Positions 45,506 through 56,244 of a stretch of 64,000 nt of DNA are shown here, one piece after another; position 1 is the first letter of the stretch, and each line of letters begins with the position of its first letter. The notes under the pieces are model-generated. The model was not told where the DNA came from, made no database searches, and saw only the letters and a list, made by a program, of their open reading frames with translations. Source of the DNA: Linum tenue (lineage: Eukaryota > Streptophyta > Magnoliopsida > Malpighiales > Linaceae); NCBI GenBank assembly GCA_946122785.1, contig CAMGYJ010000003.1, positions 32,133,811 to 32,197,810 of the forward strand, in the 5' to 3' direction. A program made the translations under genes and the position numbers.

Positions 45506-47700
45506 GGTTAAGAAAAATTATTCGTTAATTGATTCATGTTTATATACTTTGTTCGTGTCAAATTATTTAATTCATAAATTTTAACTAGTTTGTCTAATAT
45601 ATCTACACATCTACTTATAGTGGACTGGGGAAATTGCAACTCCCAATTTAAATTTTGCAACTCCCATTTTAAATTTTATGTTCCGACAGTGATTTTATGA
45701 AGGTTATTTTCGTAAATACATCCAATTTATCTTTATATATTAAAATGTTATTATTTGGATTTGAAAGTAGGTCACTAAAATGAAGACATAAAACTATACT
45801 CAACTAGGCTATTGTATATATTGCAATTTATTTTATTGAACTTTAGAAACATAATTGGTTTCATACTTTGACATTTATATTTGACCTGAATTTATTTATA
45901 TCTTATATAAAGAGAGAAATCGAAACTCAATTAGCAATGACTCAAACATTAATTACTGAATTATATGTGAGGTTTAGTTTACACAAAATATACATGTATA
46001 ACCAAAACTTGGACATTTGTAACTAATATAGTCATTTTTGTGACAAATACAATGAACTCGCTGACGTGACAATTTATTGTGTTAACTTGCAACTTGTGAT
46101 TTTCAACACTTTTATTTTAACTGGTACACCGATATATCTTATAAATGGTGATTGATTTTGAAATCGCAACTCAAATATTATTTTGTCAAAAACTATGAAG
46201 TTCTAGTCATAATTTAGGGTCTAAAAGAGTAGTTTCTAAGTCTCATCAAATAACGCCACATTTGGACTTTGCTTGCCAAAGCAAACCTCATGACCGTATA
46301 GCTCACTAGATCTCTATAATGACATGTGACTTTCGATTGTAGGTGGTGGATCATAAGCAGCTTACAAGGTCAACACTCCCAATTAGAGAACTAGACCACA
46401 CCCATGAGGTGCATATATCATAAGGACAATTAGGCTTATCTCTACCAATCATAACCTCCTATCTCAACTTGAGAGTCTCACAAATATTTAGGGCGAAGCT
46501 CTTTGTAGCTTTATTTAGATGTTTAAGCACATCTCTATCTTTTAACAATTGAGAGTTTTTAGATGTTCTCTCTTTAATATGTAGCATACCGATTTTGAAC
46601 GTTTTGTACCACAATTGAGTTTATACATAGCCCTTATGAAGCAACAACAATTTATGCGCCTAAGCACTCGCGTACGGGCTTCACTTAACTCCGTTTCCTC
46701 GATCCGTGTGGAGATGCAATGCAAACGAGGGTGTTGGAAGCTTTATATGTGACCTCCAAGCAAAATTACAAAATGACACTTCACTCATCGAGGGATTCTA
46801 TTAGATAAGCAACATTGTACGGTCATGAATCGATGCTCATTTGAACCGTTCATATTCCCTCTGTTCACTGAGGGTCTTGTCTGCTTTAATAGAGATTCAA
46901 GGCTAATCAAGGACTTTCCCGTATAATTATCGAGTGAAATAAATTAGAGAATCAACAACCATTAGTATGCCTAGAGACTAGTGGAAATCAATACCAGAGT
47001 GACCTTTTAGATAACTGAAACTCGAATCACTTTCTTACTGCTCTCTTAGTTTTTAATTGCTATCACTCGAATCTAATGTCTATATAAAAGATTAATACCT
47101 AATAGTTAATAGTAATACCTTTATCCGCTTGCGTGATCGAGCTTTAAATATATAAGTTGATGCACACTCTCTATTCAATCCTAACTAGGCCAAACATAAC
47201 CTACCTAGGTTAGTAGTAAAGTGGTTCGTTCGTATTCCAATGTATCCCTAAGCTTACTATTACTTCGTCCGAACTACTATATAATCGAACCAAAGGTTTG
47301 GGTGAAGAGTCTAATCTAACCTACTCCTAAACAACCAACCAAGTGGTTGGGAGATCGCTAGAGATGAGACAGTTGCCTTGGGTTAGTGATGACAATTTGA
47401 ACCCTCCCCACTGGTATTACCTGACCTGACCCATGATAGGGCGGGTATTACCCGACCTGGAGTAGCGTGGGACGGGGCATGGGTATGTACTTCTGATCTG
47501 TCCTGCCCCGCCCCGCCCCTCCCCGTTCTTGGCAAATTCTATCTCAATTTCTTACAATGTCTACACATATTTATCATATTTTCACTTTTATTCAACTAGT
47601 TAGAGTCGACTTTTCAACTTGTTAGACTTAATTACTCATTCTATTATCACTATTTTCTTTTATAAAAGTATTTTCTCCTTCGTTTTATGGTAAAAAGTTA
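45506..47700. other. Intergenic AT-rich stretch, no recognised feature
   Basis: No gene was found. A short direct repeat GCAACTCCCA-TTTAAATTTT occurs twice at about 45635-45680. Near 47390-47530 there is ACCCGACCTG / CCTGCCCCGCCCC sequence resembling the ACCCGACCC-type hAT element at 54.3 kb, probably a fragment. Confidence 0.5.
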
Positions 47701-47728
47701 AATTTGCGTTTTATGGTAAAAAGTTTTA

Positions 47729-47748
47729 TGGGCCCAAAGGACGGCCCA
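47729..47748 (+). promoter_or_regulatory. Paired site II (TGGGCC) promoter motifs
   Basis: A palindromic TGGGCCCA at 47729-47736 and an inverted GGCCCA at 47743-47748 lie about 460 bp upstream of the mS23 start codon, just before CT-rich presumed 5' UTR. Site II elements are known to be enriched in promoters of plant ribosomal-protein and mitochondrial genes and to bind TCP factors. No TATA box is visible, which is usual for such promoters. Confidence 0.65.
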
Positions 47749-48196
47749 GGTACACTCCACACATACTCACACAGAGCCGTTTTGTTTCTCTCTCTCCTAT
47801 ACCGCAGGAACTCTCACAGTCTCACAAGCCCTTTCTCGCTCTCTCATCTCCCACCGCCCCGAAGGTGCTCTTCTCTGGTTCTCTTTCTTCTCCTCCTCCT
47901 CTTCTGGTTTCCCCATCGCCGAGCGATTAAAGTTTAGGTACACGATCAATTACTTTCCTCTCTCTTCCTTTCTTTCTCTCTAGTTTGGATGTGAAAGGAA
48001 TTCCGGATCCTTGTGAATCTGGTGAATTGGCTGGTTAGCGGAATTGCTTGCAGCTGTTGGACTCTGTCTTTGGCGGGGCTTTTGTTCAGTTTAGTCCTTG
48101 CAGACGGAACAAACAGCTTTACTAATTGATCTCTAATCCAAAAAAGTTCGAATTCGTTTTTTAGTTAAGAGGGTGGGAAGCTTGTGAAGTGCAACC

Positions 48197-50038
48197 ATGT
48201 CGTTTATGAAGGGGGATTTGCTATCGAGAACCAGGAGGCTCGTCAAGGGCATGGCTAAAGCCGAGCCTGTTTGGCTCAAGGCTATGGAGCAGTAAGTCGC
48301 TCTCTTACTCGCACTTTGTTCACAGTCTGATGGCTTACTTCCTAGCGTTCAATTTTAGAGAAGGCTACGAGTTAAGTCATGCATATGAAGATTCGCTGTT
48401 GGCTTGTTTGCGAAATTCGGAACTTGCCAGTGCTTTAATCATTTGGGTCGTTGAATTCATCTAGGGTAGAGATTCAGAGAGACGGAATGGTCACTGAAAA
48501 ATAGAAACTTTAGTCATGGAAGTTTTGAATCGAGATGGATTTGTAGTCTTTTAGAATTGGGAACTGGAACTGTGTTTATTCGGTAAATTAAGTTAGAAGT
48601 TTTCATCTTAACATTGACATGACTTACTTGATCGCCTATAAGCATAGTAGATTGTGTAGGAGGATGATTACTTCTCTCCTCTTCCTGCTGCTGCATCCAC
48701 AATAGACTATCTTCTTGTTTCTTTATCTTTTCAGCTAATAAGCTCCAAAATGTTACAGCTGAAAATTGTGTGCATTGCTGTTTTCTATTTGTTGGTAGCC
48801 CATCGTACTAAAGTTTTCTACCAAAACCTTTCTTTTGGCCTAATGAAAGTTCTCATTTGATCGGAGCCTCCAGGGCACCTCCTGCAACATTTCCTCTTTC
48901 TAATGGAAAGATTCAGAAGATCAATGTCCCTGAAGATCCTTATATAAAGATGTTCTTCCGGAAGCACCAAGCTTTACAACCTGAAGATCCTGTCAAGTTT
49001 GTTTTATTCTTTCATGCTCTTTACTCCTCTGGTCAAGTTTGGGCGTCTTATAAGTGTTCTGTGCTTGATTAGTCGATGGAGCCTGGTAATCAGAATATAG
49101 GATCCAGTGATTTGTTAGATAAAGAAGCAAAGCAGGATCTTGGAATGGGTCCTAGCAGATTTATCTACATAACGCTGCACGTATAAGCAGCTTGTGGTTG
49201 ACTTGACATTATGAACAGCTTGTTGGTCAGACTTCTCATTTTAAGCCAAGTTTAGAGCCAATTTGATCGTAGATATGTCTGCATTACGAGCAGCTAGTTT
49301 CCAGCTGACGTCTTTATTTGAATATTCGTGGAACAAGCAAACTCAGCAAATTCTTACCATGTCTAGAATGCTTCAGCCTGCGTGGTTACATGGTATCTTG
49401 TCTTTTGGTTTTACGTAAATAATTTTTCCTAGTGTTCCTCCAAATAGAATAAATAAATAAAATAAAATAAAATAAACAATCTCCCCGCCAAGTGTGGAGG
49501 TATATGCTAGTACTCTTTTATTTCTCTCAGCTGTCTGGTGAACTAATTGTGTTTCACGCCTGATGAGTCAATCACTATGATTTATGCTTGTGCAGGATGT
49601 CTACTATAGATCCACCTCCAGCCCGAGTCTTTGCCCAACGGGTGCTCGAGTTGAAGGAACAAGGAGTGGATGGAAAAGCAGCCATTTCTGCAGCTGATGT
49701 GCGTTCTCTGTTTCTGAAGCTGGAACTTACACACCACAAGTGTGAAACCTCTTAACCCTAACTTGGATGTCCTTGTGCTAACCACAACTTCATTTCTGTC
49801 TCTGCAGGAGGAATATAAAGCAGAGAGAAAAGCAAAGAGGGCGGCATATGCTCGGCTAAAAGAAATTGCCCGTCTTCAGGGCAAAGAGCCTCCAGCTAGA
49901 CCATATCCAAAATCGAAGAGGGAGACGCTGGCAGAAGAAAGGTGGCATTCTCGTAAACCCAGAATATTTGAGATTGTGAGGAGACTGAAGGATGAAATGA
50001 CAGCCGACACTAACGAGCGGTTCAACAGAGGCTACTGA
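48197..50038 (+). CDS. Mitochondrial small-subunit ribosomal protein mS23-like, 4 exons
   Basis: This predicted 183-aa basic protein most likely belongs to the mitochondrial small ribosomal subunit (mS23 type). Coding exons are 48197-48291, 48874-48996, 49596-49698 and 49808-50038; all introns are GT-AG and the joins keep the frame (Gln and Lys codons are split at the first two). The N-terminus has SRTRRLVKGMAKAEPVWLKA followed by APPATFP, which parallels the SRTRDLV...PLWFDVYDAFPP start of animal MRPS23. Exon 3 carries TIDPPPARVFAQRVLELKEQG. The C-terminal half is a long charged helix (KAERKAKRAAYARLKEIARL), likely rRNA-contacting. The start is the first ATG after a CT-rich leader and matches the family N-terminus. 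A 5' UTR intron may begin near 47939. There is no cleavable presequence beyond the basic N-terminus. The family call is by eye. Confidence 0.88.
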
Positions 50039-50420
50039 TGAGCAGTATGAGATCACATTTATTATAATAGTCTCAAGCTTGGGAGAAGAATGTGATGCGA
50101 TAATCATTATTGCTTGAGATTGAAGGGAACTGAGATGTGCATTTTCATTCTAGGGAAATTAGGCAGAACCAAGAAGATTACCAAATTAGTTCTTCGTACT
50201 TGCACTGATGTTTGTTTTCCTACCCTCACTCTTACAATTTGGCGTACCAGGTCCTAGATTTCATGATATTCAAGGCCGGCCTGCCTGTCTGTCTTTCATC
50301 TTTTTCCTTGGGCCATTTGCCAAGTCACAGAAACGGATGCATTAACATACCTTACGTCCCATCATACAGACCGTCAGTTTATTTGCTTAACCGAAAGGAT
50401 CCAAGTAAGACCATTGCCAA
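50039..50420. other. 3' UTR and intergenic sequence after mS23
   Basis: AT-rich sequence with TTTATTATAAT near 50056 could serve polyadenylation of the mS23 transcript. No other gene is seen before the PMD/Mutator region. Confidence 0.5.
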
Positions 50421-50595
50421 CCTGGGGGCACGATCCGACCGCTGAACGCGCGCCAGTAGAGCGATCCGCGCCACGGATCGGGGAACGCGTCTCCGAGGTG
50501 CGGTCAACGCTCGGGAAACGCAAACCTCCTCGGCAAGGTGCGGTTTCCCTGAGGGTAAAATTACCCGACCGCCCCTGGAGGGTGCGGTCTGATGG

Positions 50596-50612
50596 GTATA
50601 AATACCCCTCCT
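50596..50612 (+). promoter_or_regulatory. TATA box of the PMD gene
   Basis: GGGTATAAATACCCC, a palindromic TATA box, lies about 210 bp upstream of the PMD start codon. CTCATTTCTTCACACC follows, which resembles a transcription start region and parallels the leader of the transposase gene on the opposite side. Confidence 0.6.
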
Positions 50613-50812
50613 TCCCCTCTCATTTCTTCACACCACAACCTATTCTTCCTTCTCTCTCTACAATTTATCCCTCTAAACCCTCCCCTCCCAAAAGCCTAGG
50701 AAATAGTGGTCTGTTGGTTGCGGCTAAGTCCGATCTGCCATCAGAAAACATTTCTTAGGTTTTTTCCTCAAAACCCGCCGAGCCGAAGCTTTGTCCGAAT
50801 TGCGCCGTAAAA

Positions 50813-52785
50813 ATGGCCGATTGGTGGCAAGGAGAAGGAGTTTATGTTGATGAATTTCAAGCGGTATGTACTCATTATTCTGGTTTAATTTTTGTTGTTG
50901 TTATAAGTTTTTTAATTAATCTATGTACTAACCTCGTTGTTATTTTCTCGTAGGTTGGGGAGGACGTCGATATATACAACCAACGGTATTATCTCGAGCA
51001 AGGACCGTTGGATCCAACCGACTTGTACGACCAACCCAACCATCGGTCAAGGGATGTTTGGAACGCTCACCCGGTACATACAATTCTTCACCATTTGTCC
51101 TTCTTTTATTTTGTTAATGTGCCTAGTGTAATATAAAATAAATTTATGTTGATTTTTTTATCGTGTTGGTGGTTTTCAATAATTTAATCGAATACATAGC
51201 GCCACTTACTTCGACTCTTTATAAAGAGATGCACGTCTAAGGAAATGGGGTTTTAAGCGATTATCATATCCTCCCATTACCTGGGAAAATCGGGTATTAA
51301 GAGATCCTCGGATCCCCCCTTTTTCTGTCAAAAAGACTGCGTTTCTAAGAATATGTATACCTCTTCTAAGAGTCTAACGAGTGTTGCTTTGTATTCGATT
51401 AAATTATTTAAAACAACCAATACGATTAAATTATTTACCAAACAACCAATACGATTTATTTTATGTGCACAAAAAGAATTTTATTAATTTCAAACATTTG
51501 AATATGTATGTTTCTATTTAAATTATTATTCATTAACAATGTTATTTATGTTAATTAATTTAGTATGTTTGTTTTACGATAATATGTATGTACCTCTTTA
51601 AATTATTATTCATTGTCAATGTTATTATGTTAATTAATTTAGGACGTTTGTTTTATGATAATATGATAAAATGAAATGTCTTTTTATGATAATAAAATTT
51701 TTCTTGATGTCGCATAATTTAATTTAATTAATTTAGTTATAAGAAAAAAACCCTTACTAATATATAATAATTAACGTTTTAAATTTTTGCTAGGAGGCAC
51801 AAACAATAATCCGCTACAGAGGTACCACCAATGTGCTCCCATTCCACCCAGCTATCTTGCCCTTTCTCAAAAGGGCACGGTTAGACTCGATTAGGCATTT
51901 TAACGGCATCAAAGTCGATCGCCAACTCATCACCGCATTAGCCGAGAGATGGAGAAAGGAGACCCATTGTTTCAACTTTAGAGAAGGAGAGGCCACCATC
52001 ACGCTAAAGGATGTCGACATCCTAACCCATCTGCCCATCGACGGTAAAGCAGTGTGCATGAGTGATCATCCCCCCGAGGAACCTGACGGTATGCCCGGTT
52101 GGGTTCATTCATCCACAGTCATTTGGGAGTGAAAGTACCAGTGAAGGGTTGCGTTGATGCGACCGATCGCATGCCACCAATGAGGAAACACCAAGTCTCA
52201 ATTACAAGGTTGACGAAGTATTTTAGAGATCATTACGACAGTCATCCCCTAACCGAGGAAAGTCCGGAGGATGAGAAGGAGAGATATGCTCGTGTCTATC
52301 TCATAGGCATGATCGGAGGAGTGTTCTTCTCCAAGAAATCAAGCAATCTCCTTAGTTGTGGATGGCTTAGGATCATCTTCAGTAGTTGGGAGGAGATGGG
52401 GGAGTATAGTTGGGCATCCGCTTGCCTAGCTATGATCTACAACAACTTGTGCAATGCGTCTCTAAAAGCTGTGAGGGAGGTCAACGACGCAATCTTCATC
52501 GTCCAATTTTGGGCTTGGGAGCATATGCCATGGCTTGCACCGGCCCAACGTCCAGACAGGGATTGGCCAATCGATCATCCCCTAAAGAGGTGAAGCTTAT
52601 GGAGCAAGGTAAACTTCTCATACACCATCATGTAGTCATAACACATTTTCCCTTGTGTTTTATCTTATTGTAGTTTCATTATTGTCTTATTAATAAGGTG
52701 GCTCGGACACACCACATGCGACAACCTTGTCCAACACAAGTTGGACGAGTATCGGAGGAGGTTTGAGCGACTTTGGGAAGGAGAG
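50813..52785 (+). pseudogene. Plant mobile domain (PMD) gene, frameshifted
   Basis: Deduced exons are 50813-50863, 50954-51073, 51794-52608 and 52698-52785, with GT-AG introns. Exon 1 encodes MADWWQGEGVYVDEF. Exon 2 has GPLDPTDLYDQPNHRS. Exon 3 carries the PMD signature: FNGIKVDRQLITALAERWRK, ITLKDVDILTHLPIDG, RVYLIGMIGGVFF, YSWASACLAMIYNNLC and FWAWEHMP. Exon 4 has CDNLVQHKLDEYRRRFERLW. PMD proteins (MAIN/MAIL, and the protein phosphatase 7 long form) include transposon-linked members. A one-base frame change near 52115-52130 (WVHSST versus SHLGVKVPV) and an in-frame TGA after the residues HPLKR (52591-52593) disable it. The 43-nt GT-AG piece there is too short for a plant intron. More C-terminal exons, if any, are lost at the junction with the transposase remnant. 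Confidence 0.8.
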
Positions 52786-52865
52786 GTAACTTCTATACTG
52801 CGATCCATTTATATTTTTTTTCATGGGACTACATGTATTTTTCTAATTAATTATTCTTACGCTAC

Positions 52866-55089
52866 TCATTTCTTTCTTGTACCATCCACAGTAATCACAG
52901 GGATACAAAAGCCAAAACCATCAATAGATGGCTTGAATGCCCAAAACAGTCGGCGAAAATGACGTTCGTTACCTGGCTCTGGGGGTTGTATCTCTTCATC
53001 TTGGTATCGAGGGGAGAACACAGTGCCAGGGTTAGACGCCTCCAATGCCAGTATTAACCTGGGAAGGAATGCATATGATTCTTCCCAATCAACAAAGACG
53101 GCGGCCAGAGCTTTCTGCTTTCCATGCCACGCCTTCTTATAGTTAATCATATAACCATAACGACTTGCAATGTTAGCGATTATGACTTTCACCTTTAGAT
53201 CCGGTTCGGCCTCAATCAGATGCCTGATAGCCGCAGCAACCACCCTGGATTTCAACTGTCGATGGCCTTGGGAAGTTATGGATGACACACATGTGTGTGT
53301 GTTCACCGCACGGGATATGACCCAGTGGCCGTGTCTCTTGCTGTTGATGGCCCGAATCCTAACATTGCACCCCTCGTGATGATTACGGCATCTGACTATG
53401 AGCCTTTTGGTGTTGGAATGAGTTGTGTGTCATTCAAAATGCCGAGTCATTGATTCAGTCTCAATGGCGTGCCGCACATCCTTCTTCGAGCCAAATTGTT
53501 GGCCCTTCGTAAACCCAGTGAGTGGGCCCCATATTGGGACCTCTGGCGGCTCCATGTCGCTGTCGACCATCCAATTGCCGTCTGGAATGTGATTGTAGTA
53601 GGGGACTGGTACACGGTCAGGAGCCAGATCATGATCATTATCTGAATGTGACTCTGGTCCTGAATCATCAGCACCTTCAAGAGGGTCGGAGCTGTCTGCA
53701 CTGACGTTGTTCTCTCCTTCTTCATCGGAGGGTTTGCTGACTGGTGCTGGTATGGCAGCTTCCATCTGATCCAGCTCATGAAAGGCACCTTCATCAGCTC
53801 CATAATGGAAGTTGTGAAAACTACCGCTGCCTGATTGGAAGTTGTACTGGGCTTGGTTGGGGAGGTCCGGTTGAACTTCTTCTTCATATGACGAGAAAGA
53901 TTGATGATGGCCATCACCTTGCTCTTGGTACTGAAAATAGGAATGAGGATCATGGTAACTTTGGTAGGGATGATCGCCATATAATTCACCTCCATCATGG
54001 ATACCAGATGTTTGACCGTGTCCAGAATGACCTCCAACGCCAACGACTAGCTCGGTGTAACCTAACATCTCGGTTTTGGCCAATTTGTTGGACCTCAAGA
54101 ATTCAAGCATGGAATCTACTTCATCTTGAGTGGTTATGGTATATTCCTCATGCCACAATGACCCACTTTCTCTGTTTGGATATCGGTACACCATACGATC
54201 TACTCTTCTCGTGTCATCCATGCAAGTAACGTTAGTGCATATTTGATGGAGATCTTCAAGCTTCGGTCTGGTACCGACCTTTATTTTCTGAAAATTGCCA
54301 CCGACTTAGGTGGCCCCCTTTCTGGTAGGGATGACAACAAAACCCGAACCCACGGGTACCCACCCGACCCAACCCGGTCAACGCGGGTAAAATCCGTGTT
54401 GACGGGTTTTGGGCCGGGTTTGGGTTTAAACCTGTTCACTATTCAACGGGTTGGGTTGGGTTTGGGTTTAGATAAACCCGGCCCGTGGATACCCGCCCAC
54501 CCATATAATTAATTTTTTCGGTATATTTAATATTTTAAACAACTAATATTATTTATGTTTGTGGAGACATGTTTAATTTTTTCTTTTTAATTGTGTAGAA
54601 TGAAGTTGATGTTATGAAGTGGAGAGTAAAGAAACTTAATTGAAAGGAAGAAGCTTTCAATTAAACATGTTATTTATGGAAAATTTGTGATTTGCTTCAA
54701 TTTTTTTGAGTTTTCTAGATTGGTGTTGAACAATTTGTATAGTTAATTTGTGATTGCTTGAATTTTCTAGAATGGTGTTTAATATATGGATAATTTGTAT
54801 TGAGAGATTGATATTTGACTTTAATTTTGATAAAAACTTGTAATTGTAAATTTTTTACGACAAAACCCGTGGGTACCCATGAACCCGCGGGTACCCAACG
54901 GGTTGGGTTGGGTTTGAGTTTTTCAAACCCGGTGGGTTTTACCCCGGGTTTTTTTCAAAGATAAACCTATGGGTTTGGGTTTGGGTTTGGCAAAACCCGA
55001 CCCAACCCGACCCATTGCCATCCCTACTTTCCGGTCTCTTCCGTGTAACCATTCCACCGTAAGCCAAGCGTGAACTGGCGGAATGCCAT
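52866..55089 (-). pseudogene. MuDR-type transposase (MURA) gene, truncated and interrupted
   Basis: The minus-strand frame begins at an ATG at 55087-55089 directly after an acceptor (GTGTGCAG); an 88-bp 5' UTR intron (55177-55090) precedes it. It starts MAFRQFTLGLRWNGYTEE and is then split by the hAT element at 54326-55026. Removing that element and one TSD copy restores phase, after which there is a TAA (54306-54308). The 263-codon stretch from 54221 includes acidic and His-rich linker sequence and the MuDR DNA-binding start GSKKDVRHAIETESMTRHFE. A TGA follows at 53430-53432. The same frame continues with RLIVRCRNHHEGCNVRIRA (zinc-binding block) and KAWHGKQKALAAVFVDWEES, to PVITVDGT, the first Asp of the DDE triad. 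The remaining catalytic core and SWIM finger are missing. It is inactive. Confidence 0.85.
54326..55026. mobile_element. hAT-type MITE with ACCCGACCC repeats, inside the transposase gene
   Basis: The 701-bp element starts TAGGGATGACAACAAAACCCG and ends with the inverse-type CCATTGCCATCCCTA. It is flanked by the 8-bp near-duplication CTTTCTGG (54318-54325) and CTTTCCGG (55027-55034), with one mismatch. Subterminal regions are packed with GGGTTTGGGTTTGGG and ACCCGACCC motifs. It sits in the first coding exon of the transposase remnant, so it is younger than the Mutator-like element. Confidence 0.85.
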
Positions 55090-55278
55090 CTGCACACAAA
55101 AAAAACCGTAGTTCAGTTAATATCATAAAAATCACAAATAACAAATAACAAAAATAAGTAACACAAAATAAACTTACGAGTTAATGTTAATGGCAAAAAA
55201 ACTAAAGAAATATAGAGATACAACAGAAAAATGAAAAGAGAGAAGGAGAGGTGTGAAGAGTAGAGGTTTTCCGGACAG

Positions 55279-55290
55279 TCTTATATAGGC
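55279..55290 (-). promoter_or_regulatory. TATA box of the MURA-type gene
   Basis: On the minus strand GCCTATATAAGAC lies about 195 bp upstream of the transposase ATG. CTCTTCACACCTCTCC follows, probably the transcription start and leader. The leader ends in the CTC|GTAAGT donor at 55177. Confidence 0.6.
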
Positions 55291-55759
55291 AAAAAAAATG
55301 AGGAAAATCGCACCTCTAAGGTACGGTTTTGGTCTGCATGCAGCCCTACGTCTATAATTCTGCATGGGTGATTGTCGGGTGTCAGAAAATAATTGACACA
55401 CAGACAAGTGCGGTCTGTGTGTCTAAACCGCACCTTGCAAGTGCGGTTTGGTTTTGGAGGAATAAAACGCCACTTTAAGGTGCGGTTTGCCTAGGTCAGG
55501 CCAAAACCGCACCTCGGCCATGCGTTTTGTGTAGGCCAGACGTCAAAACGCATGGTCAAAATGCAGTTTAGCCCCAGGAAAATGGACCGCACCCTAAAGG
55601 TGCGGCTTATTTATAAAACGCATCTGGACGATGCAGTTCATATATAAAACGCACCACAAGGGTGCGGTCCATAAAAAAAGGTGCTAGTTTTGTAAATAGT
55701 TTTGGAAGGGTGCTAGTTTTGTAATTTTTTTTAAAGGTTCTATTTCTGGAAAAAACTCG

Positions 55760-56215
55760 ACAGGTGACGATCATTGTCCGTTCTGCAACCTTCCTGAAAC
55801 ACAGGTGCATCTGTTCGGGGAGTGCAAGTGGACGAGTAGAATTTGGAGGCAAACAAGTTTGGCGTAACTATTTGAAAGCCGTAACAATGATAGTTGTGTG
55901 GACTGGTATCCGCAAGCGCGCTGGGCTAGCGGTCTCAAGTGATCCTGAGAAATGACTTGTGCTTATGTGGTTCATTTGGAAGGAACTTTACACACAAGTT
56001 CATAATTGACAGAAGATGGAGGAGAATCAGATGGCGGTGAGAGCTGCATCTTTCTTAAAAGGATTACCAAGATCATCAGGACTACGAGAACAACATGGAA
56101 GCAACAACCCATGCAACGATGTGGAGTCGCCCACCTGCACAGACGACGAAGTCGATGCGGGCATGGTGACGGATAAAGGGATCTGTCTCATTCTGGTTGC
56201 TTTGTGACGACTTAG
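55760..56215 (+). pseudogene. LINE zf-RVT fragment, heavily decayed
   Basis: The plus-strand translation gives HCPFCNLPETQVHLFGECKW and TSRIW, the zinc-binding motif of the reverse-transcriptase C-terminal domain. Later, in another frame, WFIWKELYTQVHN resembles the block that follows it in plant LINEs. Several stops and frame changes lie between. No poly(A) tail or TSD was identified. It directly abuts the right flank of the PMD/Mutator region, so it may be the sequence into which that element inserted. Confidence 0.6.
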
Positions 56216-56244
56216 GGAGGTTCATTTGTGCGGCGCCCAAGAAA

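Larger units (their letters stand above)
50421..55760. mobile_element. Putative MuDR-like element carrying PMD and transposase genes
   Basis: Two gene remnants converge: a plant mobile domain gene (plus, from 50813) and a MuDR-type transposase gene (minus, from 55089). Each is preceded by a TATA-type box and a flank studded with the octamer GGTGCGGT or its complement. Exact copies start at 50497, 50537 and 50581 on the left, and at 55427, 55479, 55506, 55586 and 55661 on the right, with variants between. The two leaders also share the order octamer, TATA box, CTTCACACC. This matches the MuDR plan of TIR promoters driving convergent genes. I could not align clean TIR tips or a 9-bp TSD, so the borders are approximate and the single-element view is inference. 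Confidence 0.5.

Noticed and set aside
52092..52134. GT-AG piece of 43 nt as an intron rescuing the PMD frame
   Set aside because: Below the usual minimum plant intron length, so a frameshift is the simpler reading.
53447..54043. 198-codon minus-strand frame within the transposase remnant
   Set aside because: Alternative frame of the low-complexity Asp/His/Ser-rich linker; the neighbouring frame carries the MuDR domain.
56016..56207. 63-codon frame after the LINE fragment
   Set aside because: No domain. It is probably decayed LINE sequence read by chance.
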